From: a virus
Reading direction: 5' to 3' (one strand)
Virus record (IMG/VR): IMGVR_UViG_3300046004_002200
Coordinates: 1-34,090 of that record
Length of the DNA stretch: 34,090 nt
The position numbers and the translations under genes were made by a program. The notes under the pieces are model-generated. The model was given only the letters and a program-made list of their open reading frames with translations. It was not told the DNA's origin and ran no database searches. Position 1 is the stretch's first letter, and every line of letters begins with the position of its first letter. Below, in pieces: positions 1-6,152 of the stretch.

Positions 1-96
1 AGCGGTCACCGAACTCTACTGAAGTTTCCGATGGGGAATGAGAAAGACCGGAAGCAGCCGGTCTTAAACGGAATGATGCGGAACAACAGGCACTTA
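1..96. other. left host flank (inferred)
   Basis: No convincing gene is seen here. The stretch lies outside the leftmost repeated end-type site (122-131) and carries a perfect hairpin at 44-65. The gene cut off at the right edge of the window reads leftwards, so these bases would follow its stop codon if the prophage were removed. The exact host/phage junction cannot be fixed from one sequence; I place it between about 97 and 121. Confidence 0.5.
36..65 (-). terminator. leftward rho-independent terminator candidate of the host gene
   Basis: An 8 bp perfect stem (AAGACCGG at 44-51, CCGGTCTT at 58-65) encloses a 6 nt loop. Read on the minus strand it is followed by a T-rich run (CTTTCTCATT). 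Without the prophage it would lie a few tens of bases after the TAA of the leftward gene at the right edge, the normal place for its terminator. It could alternatively end the phage early operon. Confidence 0.5.
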
Positions 97-173
97 TGAA
101 GCAGCCGGCGCGGCCCGATCAGTTTGAGAAGAAAACCGGCCGCGACCCCCACGATTCCGAAACGTTTGATAAT
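97..173. other. left prophage end with transposase-binding-like sites
   Basis: GTTTGATAAT at 164-173 is preceded at a fixed distance by ATTCC (154-158). The same ATTCC-N5-GTTTGATAAT arrangement occurs in inverse orientation at 33918-33937 near the right edge. A weaker copy, GTTTGAGAAG, lies at 122-131, 42 bp (twice 21) from the first; the two right-end copies are 21 bp apart. Inversely oriented, phased sites at both extremities are what Mu-type transposase end sites look like. The exact terminus is uncertain; TG at 97-98 is one candidate. Confidence 0.55.
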
Positions 174-221
174 CTTTTCCGGCTCTCAGCGGACGCGCTG
201 CACGAGCCTTGCAAGGGCTGA

Positions 222-827
222 TCAGAAGAGCTGCGGCTGGCTTGCATCAGCCTTCTGGCGGGCCTCCTGGGCGCGCTGGCGTTTGACCTGCTCGCGGATC
301 GTCTCGTCGGCCCGGCGGGCCACCAGTTCGGTCATGCTGGCCTGCTGGGGCGTCTTCCGCAGCAGCTGATCGAAGATCCTCCCGGCCCCGTCCCCGATCG
401 ACATGGCGGCCTGCTGGATCTCCTCGGCGTTGGCCCCGACGTAGCGGGTCACCACGGCATTGAAGAACGGCCAGAAGTCGCGCACCCGGCCCTTCCGCTG
501 GGCATCGCCGACCTCGTCCAGGGCGTCCTTGATCAGGGTGGCCAGGCGCTTGCCATCGAGGTGCCAGCCGCGGGACCAGAGCTGCTTGACCATGTTCTCC
601 AGGCCGACCTTGCACTGCTCGATGCGCTTGGCCTTGGCCTCGCCCGCCCAGGTCCAATCAATGCGGGCGGCCAGCTCGGCCTTTACCCAGGCATCGAACC
701 GGATCAGCCGCTCGGCGTCGGTGCGGTCGCCGTAGAGCCATTCGCGCTCCTTGCGGTCGCGCTCGGCCAGCTTCGCGGCCTGCTCCTTGCGGAGATCCCG
801 TTCGTCGAGGTAGCCGGTCATGCTCAT
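222..827 (-). CDS. hypothetical early protein, last gene of early operon
   Basis: 201 aa, not recognised as a named family. The ATG at 827 was chosen because it overlaps the preceding gene's stop by ATGA, the coupling used throughout this operon. An upstream in-frame start exists but would run into the previous gene. The N-terminal third is highly charged (many Lys/Arg/Glu, likely helical). The middle has aromatic positions (DFWPFFNAVV), and the C-terminus is a long charged helix ending in SQPQLF. As the distal early gene it could have a regulatory or middle-phase role, but nothing in the sequence proves it. Mu-like phages often carry the middle activator Mor at this position; I see no clear Mor signature. 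Confidence 0.75.
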   Translation of the reverse strand: MSMTGYLDERDLRKEQAAKLAERDRKEREWLYGDRTDAERLIRFDAWVKAELAARIDWTWAGEAKAKRIEQCKVGLENMVKQLWSRGWHLDGKRLATLIKDALDEVGDAQRKGRVRDFWPFFNAVVTRYVGANAEEIQQAAMSIGDGAGRIFDQLLRKTPQQASMTELVARRADETIREQVKRQRAQEARQKADASQPQLF

Positions 828-1153
828 ACGATGGCGGCGGGGTGGCCGTAGAATTGCCGGTCGGCGCGCATGACGCGGGCGATCATCTCGCGGGCCTGGC
901 TGCGGTTGGCGGCCCGGAAGCGGTGATACTCGGCCGCCGTGCAGTTGCTGATGCACTTGTAGCCGGGGCTTCCGGGGAAGCTGATGATCAGGTCGCTGTC
1001 GGCGGCGGCGCGGCGGACGCGGCGGTCAGACCAGCCGAGGGCGATGCCGATCTGGACGGCCGTCATCCAGTCCTTGCCGTTTAGGTAATCGATCAGCGTG
1101 GCAGCGTCCTCATTCGAGGTCGCGGGCTTGGTGAACTGGAATTCGGGTTGCAT
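824..1153 (-). CDS. winged-helix/HTH-like phage protein
   Basis: 109 aa. The central part (residues ~20-70) reads as a small DNA-binding fold: WMTAVQIGIALGWSDRRVRRAA resembles a helix-turn-helix, followed by GSPGYKCI as a likely wing. The C-terminal half (SQAREMIARVMRADRQFYG) is helical. Proteins of this general pattern are common and functionally undefined in phages. It starts 3 bases after the neighbouring stop at 1156, and its stop overlaps the next start by ATGA. A transcription or replication regulatory role is possible. Family membership is pattern recognition only. Confidence 0.75.
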   Translation of the reverse strand: MQPEFQFTKPATSNEDAATLIDYLNGKDWMTAVQIGIALGWSDRRVRRAAADSDLIISFPGSPGYKCISNCTAAEYHRFRAANRSQAREMIARVMRADRQFYGHPAAIV

Positions 1154-1155
1154 GG

Positions 1156-1698
1156 TTAAAAGGGGCAGTTCTCGTCGTCGTCTTTCGCACCGGCCGCCAC
1201 CGGCGTGGCGTGCTTCTTGGCGGCCTGCTTCTGGGCCAGGAGGCGCAGGCGGAGGGTGTGCAGGACGTGGTTGGCCTGGCGGTCGCTGAGGCCTTGGAAA
1301 TCCACCTGGGCGCCGCGGGTGATGTTCTTAGTGATGGCGTCGAGGTAACTGCGGCGGAGGAAATCGGCCTTGATGGCATCGTGCCCGGCGCCGATGCCGA
1401 TTTCGGCGAGGATCTCCATGCAGGCCTTGCGGGCCTCGGCCATGCGCAGCTCGGGCTGGTCGATCTGGCGGAGCTGGGCGGTGAGGTCGGCCGGGCGGGT
1501 GATGGCGTAGAACGCGGCCAGGACCCGGTCGAGGTCGGCATTGGTGAAGCCCTTCGAGGACTTGTCGGTGCCGAGGGCCTTCTTGTGCAGCTCGTGCCGC
1601 TTGTGCTCCGCCTGCTTGGGGTCGATGCCCTTGGCGATGTAGTGGGCGCGGACCTTGCCCCATTCGCGAAAATAAAGAGCTGACTGGGCGGGGCTCAT
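1156..1698 (-). CDS. GemA/gp16-like candidate with SSB-like acidic tail
   Basis: 180 aa, mostly helical and charged. The organisation (basic N-terminus, a central helix region, then LSDRQANHVLHTLRLRLLAQ near residue 145) recalls the Mu gp16/GemA-type regulatory proteins, but the match is loose. The C-terminus ends in DDDENCPF, strikingly like the DDDIPF-type tip of bacterial single-stranded DNA-binding proteins, which docks replication and repair proteins. Its start overlaps the previous stop by ATGA. A role in recruiting host replication proteins is inference; no OB-fold is recognised, so it is not called SSB. Confidence 0.7.
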   Translation of the reverse strand: MSPAQSALYFREWGKVRAHYIAKGIDPKQAEHKRHELHKKALGTDKSSKGFTNADLDRVLAAFYAITRPADLTAQLRQIDQPELRMAEARKACMEILAEIGIGAGHDAIKADFLRRSYLDAITKNITRGAQVDFQGLSDRQANHVLHTLRLRLLAQKQAAKKHATPVAAGAKDDDENCPF

Positions 1699-1955
1699 GA
1701 CTTGCGGCCGATGAGTTGCTGGAGGACCTGGTCGCGGTCGGCTGTCGTGGCGAAGAGGGCCGTGTTGGTCTCCAGGTTAAGGGGCTGCCACACCTCGGGG
1801 CGGTTGGGGTTCTGCACCTCGATCGTCGGGCGGTCGAGGCAGGCCCGCACGGCGTGCCCATCGCGGGCGATGATACCGCGCACGCGGGTGATCCACTCGG
1901 GCGATAGGTCGGTCGCCAGTGTCGGCTTGCCGGAGGGTTGAAGGACTTCGCTCAT
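1695..1955 (-). CDS. hypothetical small early protein
   Basis: 86 aa, not recognised. It is predicted soluble, with a mixed alpha/beta look (residues 20-60: ITRVRGIIARDGHAV, then a Pro/Asn-rich segment). The start is fixed by an ATGA overlap with the gene upstream (stop at 1952), and its own stop overlaps the next start in the same way. Position and coupling mark it as a genuine member of the early operon. No motif supports a function. Confidence 0.7.
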   Translation of the reverse strand: MSEVLQPSGKPTLATDLSPEWITRVRGIIARDGHAVRACLDRPTIEVQNPNRPEVWQPLNLETNTALFATTADRDQVLQQLIGRKS

Positions 1956-2158
1956 TTAGAGGCCTTTGCCTTCAGCACCTGGCGGAGATGGCGCTCCAGG
2001 AGGGCGACCTTGGTCTTGCCCTCGCGCAGGGCGCGGGCGTGCAGGAGGGCTTCCTCGATGTCGGCTAGGTCCGTCACGCCGGCGAGCGAGCTGCGCAGGT
2101 CCTCAATATTGCCGAAGACCATGCGGGCGATGTGGGAGTAGATCTCGGGCGTGCTCAT
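1952..2158 (-). CDS. hypothetical small helical early protein
   Basis: 68 aa, not recognised. It is almost entirely helical by composition, with a Leu/Ala/Glu-rich middle (DIEEALLHARALREGKTK) and a Lys-rich end. The ATG overlaps the stop of the ParB-like gene by ATGA. It could be a small accessory or partner of that protein, but this rests only on position. Confidence 0.7.
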   Translation of the reverse strand: MSTPEIYSHIARMVFGNIEDLRSSLAGVTDLADIEEALLHARALREGKTKVALLERHLRQVLKAKASK

Positions 2159-3375
2159 GCGGCCTTCTCCGGCGCCTTCAATCCCGCGATCGATGGATAC
2201 GCCTCTTTGAAATCACCCGTTGCCCGGAAGCCTAGCTGGCCGACCTTCTCGCCGGAGAAGTGGGCGTTCCAGGCCTTGATCACCAGGGCGGTGCGCTCGC
2301 GCACACTCATGCGCTTCGAGCTGGCGCGGTCGGTCTGCAGGCGCTCGCGCAGGTGGTATGCTGGGCTCTTGTCGGTCAGGCCGAGCCCAGTGGCTAGGCC
2401 GGCGAAAAAGACATCGCGCTTCGCCACCGAGGCCCGGCCGAGGAGATAGTGGAAAAACGCCGCCTCGCTGGGTGGCATCATACCCGTGACCTTATAGCCT
2501 GCGCTCACGCACCAGCCGACCGAGGCTCGCAGGCCGTCGTGCCGCTTGAGCATCGGCTCGATCTCCATGTTCTCCAGCACGGTCACATCCACCCCGCCGC
2601 TTTGGCCCTTGTAACTGAGCGCGCCGTTTTCCCATCGGAAGATCCAGCGCAGGGCGGGCGATAGGATGTTCGGGTATTTCTCACCCATCATTTCGAGCGT
2701 GTGCGTGCCTTTGCGCGCCTCACCGATGTCCATGGCCTTCTGCGCCTCGTCGGGCAGGCCGCCCCGGATCTCCAGCATGGCCGGTGTGCCCGCCATCACG
2801 ATCGCCTTGAGCCGGCTCTGGCCATCGAGCAAACGGCCGGAGATCGAGAACTTGATCGTCTCACCGTTAAGCACCCAGCGCCCGGCTTTGATCGAGGCCG
2901 CGAAACGGCGGACCTTCGCCTTGCTGGGATTGCGGTTGCCCTGGTTGAGCAGCAGCCAGGAAGCTGCAAGATCGGGCGTCACCTTCACTTGGAAACTCAG
3001 AAAGCGGGCGCCAGCGACATCGACGTTCTGCTGGTTCAGCCACTTTTCGACATCCTGCGTCAGCGCGGGCGGACGCACGAGCTGGAGCGCGGGCGATGGC
3101 GTGAAACCGAGTTTTTCGGACAGCCGGCGCGGCACGAGCGTCGCGGTGCTCATCTTCGCCGGCTGGTTCTTCTCGGCGGCGAGCGCGCTGTCGATGACGT
3201 GGGCCGGAAGCGTCTTTTTGCTGCGGTTGTATTTCTCCAGCCAGCTCCAGATCGCCTTCTTCTGCTTCTTGAATTTGTCGGCGATGAACTCGATCTGCTT
3301 GCTGGGATTTGCGGCCAGGTAGCGTAACGCGGGCTCAAGGTCCGCGGTCATGGGTATGGTGATGATGGTGCTCAT
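2155..3375 (-). CDS. ParB/sulfiredoxin-fold (DGQHR-type) phage protein
   Basis: 406 aa. The core at about residues 150-210 holds a ParB-like nuclease-fold signature: NPSKAKVRRFAASIKAG, then GETIKFSISGRLLDGQSRL (DGQSRL at 184-189) and AIVMAG. This is the 'output/DGQHRL' variant common in phages and plasmids. The N-terminal ~60 residues are Lys-rich and helical (KFKKQKKAIWSWLEKYN), possibly DNA-binding. Family members include nucleases, CTP-binding switches and segregation proteins, so the activity here is open. It sits between the exported transglycosylase and small early genes; a replication or host-DNA-processing role is inference. Confidence 0.75.
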   Translation of the reverse strand: MSTIITIPMTADLEPALRYLAANPSKQIEFIADKFKKQKKAIWSWLEKYNRSKKTLPAHVIDSALAAEKNQPAKMSTATLVPRRLSEKLGFTPSPALQLVRPPALTQDVEKWLNQQNVDVAGARFLSFQVKVTPDLAASWLLLNQGNRNPSKAKVRRFAASIKAGRWVLNGETIKFSISGRLLDGQSRLKAIVMAGTPAMLEIRGGLPDEAQKAMDIGEARKGTHTLEMMGEKYPNILSPALRWIFRWENGALSYKGQSGGVDVTVLENMEIEPMLKRHDGLRASVGWCVSAGYKVTGMMPPSEAAFFHYLLGRASVAKRDVFFAGLATGLGLTDKSPAYHLRERLQTDRASSKRMSVRERTALVIKAWNAHFSGEKVGQLGFRATGDFKEAYPSIAGLKAPEKAA

Positions 3376-3384
3376 AGGGATAAA

Positions 3385-3942
3385 TCAGGGGATGAGAAAA
3401 ACCGGCCGATTCGCACGATAGTCGGTGCTCGGCCAACACACTCGAAACAGCGCGGCGGAAAGGACGAACCGACGCTCATCAGTCGTGCGAACGCTGGGAA
3501 TGCGCGGCGCCATGGCAGCGCCGAGCAAGGGTTGGGAAACGTGGTAGATATTCTCCACCCGCAGGGCGTAGTCGTAGCTGCTCTGCGGGGCGCGGGCTTC
3601 GAGCACGGCGGTAAGGCCGGCGTTGTAGGCCAGGGCGATCGTGTGGGCGTTGTCGGGCCAGCCGGCCGCCTTCAGCTCGCGGGCCAGCCAGGCGATATGC
3701 TTGAGCGCACAGGCACGGCCGGGGCCTTCCTGCCGAGCGGCTGCAAAGGGCGTGCCGGGCATATGCATCGACCAGACGGCGCGGGTGATCTGGTAGGGGC
3801 CGCGCTCGCCGGCCGCGCCGTCGCGGCCGTGCCAGTCCTCGACCGGGCGGATCGCTGAGGCGAGGCGCTCGGCGTCGACGGCGGCCTCTGATTTAACACA
3901 GAGGACGCAGAGACCGCAGAGGATGAGGACCGTGCGGATCAT
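3385..3942 (-). CDS. exported lysozyme-like lytic transglycosylase (SLT domain)
   Basis: 185 aa. The ATG at 3942 overlaps the preceding zinc-ribbon stop by ATGA and gives a clear N-terminal signal peptide (hydrophobic residues 2-16, Ala-rich cleavage region near 20-22). A longer upstream reading adds only a non-hydrophobic leader. The mature part has a Glu in a SLT-like context (E35), a GPYQIT motif at 48-53, and AYNAG at 105-109, the typical order of lysozyme-fold transglycosylases that cut peptidoglycan in the periplasm. Its placement in the early operon rather than the late lysis region is unusual. It may act during superinfection, envelope modification or lysis; the function in the cycle is not settled. 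Confidence 0.8.
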   Translation of the reverse strand: MIRTVLILCGLCVLCVKSEAAVDAERLASAIRPVEDWHGRDGAAGERGPYQITRAVWSMHMPGTPFAAARQEGPGRACALKHIAWLARELKAAGWPDNAHTIALAYNAGLTAVLEARAPQSSYDYALRVENIYHVSQPLLGAAMAPRIPSVRTTDERRFVLSAALFRVCWPSTDYRANRPVFLIP

Positions 3943-4139
3943 GATGAATCCTTCGCGTGGTCGGTGGCTTGATCGATCAACGAGCCCATCGCGTCGGCCG
4001 TCAGGTCCGGCGCACCCTTGATGGGTTTTTCGCAGAACGGGCACTGGTCCGGCAGCTCGGGTTCCGTTTCGTTGATCTCGAACTCGCACTCGATCTGCTC
4101 ACCGCAGTGCGGGCATTCGAGATAGGCGTAGGCATACAT
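3939..4139 (-). CDS. small zinc-ribbon protein
   Basis: 66 aa. Two CxxC knuckles, CPHCG near residue 9 and CPFCE near residue 33, are separated by an acidic stretch, the standard zinc-ribbon layout. The C-terminus is an acidic helix. Such small phage zinc proteins (Com-like and others) often bind nucleic acid, but the acidic character argues for protein binding. It lies 3 bases after gam and is coupled by ATGA to the transglycosylase gene. Confidence 0.75.
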   Translation of the reverse strand: MYAYAYLECPHCGEQIECEFEINETEPELPDQCPFCEKPIKGAPDLTADAMGSLIDQATDHAKDSS

Positions 4140-4142
4140 GGC

Positions 4143-4733
4143 TTAGGAGGCCGCCTTGACCTGGACGGCGCCGTCGATCTTGGGCTCGATGTAGAAGGTC
4201 TCGGACTGATTGATCTTCAGGCCGATGTTGCCGAGCGCGCTGACGTTGGTGCGGCCTTTCTTCTCGTCGCTCGCGGGCAGGCCGATAAAGCCCTGGTCGT
4301 CGGTGTTGGCCAACACGGCCTCCTTGTTCACTTCCTCGACCGTGCGCAGGCAGCAGAGGTAGCCGAAGGCCTTGAGCAGCTTGACGGCGGCCTCCCAGCT
4401 GCACTTCCGGTTGAGCAGGGCGACGGTGCGGTTGCCCAGGCGGAAGCCGTAGCGGGCGAGCGCGGTCTCATTGCTCTTGGCCTTGCCGGGCAGCAGCTCG
4501 GCGCGGTGCTCCTCGGCGTATTTCTCGCAGAGGGTCACGTCGGCCTTGATGTAGTCGCCGAGCTTGGAGATCTCGCGGCCCCAGCCGGCCTGCACCCGCT
4601 GGATCTCTTCGTCGCGGTTGGCCTCGGCTTGGCGCAGGCGCGTGGTGTGGATGGCGACGCGCTCGACGAGGATCTCGAACTCTTCGCGGGTGAGGATGAC
4701 AGGGGCTTTGATGCGGGTGGTTTTAGCGGGCAT
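4143..4733 (-). CDS. gam: Gam-like host-nuclease inhibitor / DNA end-binding protein
   Basis: 196 aa. The N-terminal 100 residues match the Mu Gam pattern: LTREEFEILVERVA, a long charged helix with RLRQAEANRDEEIQRVQAGWG, then KADVTLCEKYAEEHRAEL and a strand region with YGFRLGNRTVALL. Mu Gam is Ku-like, binds double-stranded DNA ends and protects them from exonucleases after infection. The C-terminal ~90 residues continue with INQSETFYIEPK, also seen in Gam-type proteins. It sits downstream of the transposase and ATPase genes, as in Mu. The start overlaps the end of the small membrane protein gene by 11 bases. Confidence 0.85.
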   Translation of the reverse strand: MPAKTTRIKAPVILTREEFEILVERVAIHTTRLRQAEANRDEEIQRVQAGWGREISKLGDYIKADVTLCEKYAEEHRAELLPGKAKSNETALARYGFRLGNRTVALLNRKCSWEAAVKLLKAFGYLCCLRTVEEVNKEAVLANTDDQGFIGLPASDEKKGRTNVSALGNIGLKINQSETFYIEPKIDGAVQVKAAS

Positions 4734-4908
4734 GGGAGACGGGAGTGGAGTTTGCGGGAAAGTTGCGCTTGCGGCGCGGCGTGAGGATCGGCTGGCGGGC
4801 GCTGCGGCGGTCCTGCCACCAGGCGAAGGCTAGGAGCAGGATGCCGAGCAGGCCGAGGATGCCGGCGAGCGCGCCGAGGATGAGGAAGCCTTTGGCGAAG
4901 GTGATCAT
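4723..4908 (-). CDS. small single-pass membrane protein
   Basis: 61 aa. One strong hydrophobic segment (residues ~8-29, rich in Leu, Ile, Gly, Ala, ending in WW) is followed by a very basic tail (RRSARQPILTPRRKRN). By the positive-inside rule the C-terminus would be cytoplasmic. It lies between the ATPase gene and gam. Function unknown; an early membrane protein could act in superinfection exclusion, which is inference from context. Confidence 0.6.
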   Translation of the reverse strand: MITFAKGFLILGALAGILGLLGILLLAFAWWQDRRSARQPILTPRRKRNFPANSTPVSHAR

Positions 4909-4918
4909 GGCTAGGTCC

Positions 4919-6121
4919 TCAGCTCTGCCAGCCGTGGGCGGGCGGGGTGGCGTTTTTCAGGATCATGAAGTGGGCCTTCACGACGTGCTCCCAGGTGAGG
5001 TCCTCCTCGCCGGCGAGCTTCGAGCCGTAGCGGAAGCGCTCGATGATGGCCTTGAGGCCGTTCTCCTGCGCGAGCTGCTTGAGCATCTCGTAGGGCTGCT
5101 CGGTGAGGGCCTTCGGGCCGCTGCCGATGGTGATGGTGTCGCCGCGGGTGGGCATCTCCAGCACCCAGCCGTCGGCCAGGGCGGCGATGTCCTGCGTGCT
5201 GGGGCGGTCGCCGAGGTTCATCTTGTGCACGCCGCGGCGGAAGATCTGCTCCAGCTCGCGCTTGCGGTGCGTCTCGGCCATCGTGTAGCCGAGCAGGGTG
5301 AAGGTCATCACGAGGCCGCAGCGGGCGAAGTCGAAGATCCGGCGCAGCTCCTCCATGCAGGCGAAGAAGCTGCCCTTGCGGTAGGTGTTGGCCAGGAGGT
5401 GGACCTCGTCGAGGATCAGCACCATGTCGGGCGTGAGGGCCTTCTTGATGCGGGCGATCAGGTCGGGCGTGTTGGCGTTGGGGCTGATGCCGAGCTTTTC
5501 GGCGATGGCCTTGAGGACACCCATCAGGCCGCTCACGGCCTCCAGCTCGACCAGGACGGTGCGGCCGTGGTTGTTCTCGATGCAGTATTGCTTGAGGGCC
5601 TCGGTCTTCCCGATCTGGGAGGCGCCGTAGAGGATGACGGGGGTCTGGCTCTCGCGGGCGAGGTCGCAGGCGTGGAAGATCTTCTTCGCGGTGGGCGTCA
5701 TCACGAAGAGGGCGCGGCCGAGCTTGGCGCGCTCCAGCTCGATGCGGCGGAACTTGCGGACGGCGTCGAGGAGCGCGGTGCTCGGCTCCATCAGCTTGCC
5801 GAACTGCGCGTGCTCCTTGTCGTCGGTGGGGTGCTTGTCCTTCCCGGAATAGATCTTGTAGAACTTGTTCTTCGAGTAGCCGGTGCGGTCGGCGAACTCG
5901 TCGAAGCGCAGCGGGTGCGCGGAGTCGATGCACCAGGTGAAGGCCCACACGAGCAGCTCCTTGGCCTCGGGGCTCATGTAGGCGATGTTGGAGCGGATCG
6001 AGTCGAGCGAGAACGGCCAGGAGGCGCGGATGTTGTCGCCCACGTTGGTGAGGGCGCGGCCGGCGAGATCGTCGTCGGTCTGCGGCGTTGCGGGAGGCAG
6101 GGCTGCGGTAGCGGTTGTCAT
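4919..6121 (-). CDS. MuB-like AAA ATPase, transposition target selector
   Basis: 400 aa. The ATG at 6121 was chosen, 31 bases after the transposase stop; longer readings extend back into that gene in another frame. Residues ~50-100 look like a DNA-binding helix region (DEFADRTGYSKNKFYKIYSG). The ATPase core has Walker A GASQIGKT (166-173), Walker B VLILDEVH (234-241) and a sensor-like VMTFTLLG (~271). This is the MuB/TnsC-type layout: an ATP-dependent filament on target DNA that activates the DDE transposase and gives target immunity. Adjacency to the transposase gene supports the call. It is longer than MuB, mainly by an N-terminal extension. Confidence 0.9.
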   Translation of the reverse strand: MTTATAALPPATPQTDDDLAGRALTNVGDNIRASWPFSLDSIRSNIAYMSPEAKELLVWAFTWCIDSAHPLRFDEFADRTGYSKNKFYKIYSGKDKHPTDDKEHAQFGKLMEPSTALLDAVRKFRRIELERAKLGRALFVMTPTAKKIFHACDLARESQTPVILYGASQIGKTEALKQYCIENNHGRTVLVELEAVSGLMGVLKAIAEKLGISPNANTPDLIARIKKALTPDMVLILDEVHLLANTYRKGSFFACMEELRRIFDFARCGLVMTFTLLGYTMAETHRKRELEQIFRRGVHKMNLGDRPSTQDIAALADGWVLEMPTRGDTITIGSGPKALTEQPYEMLKQLAQENGLKAIIERFRYGSKLAGEEDLTWEHVVKAHFMILKNATPPAHGWQS

Positions 6122-6152
6122 GTTTTTAGGGGGATGGGGGGTGAGGTGAAAC

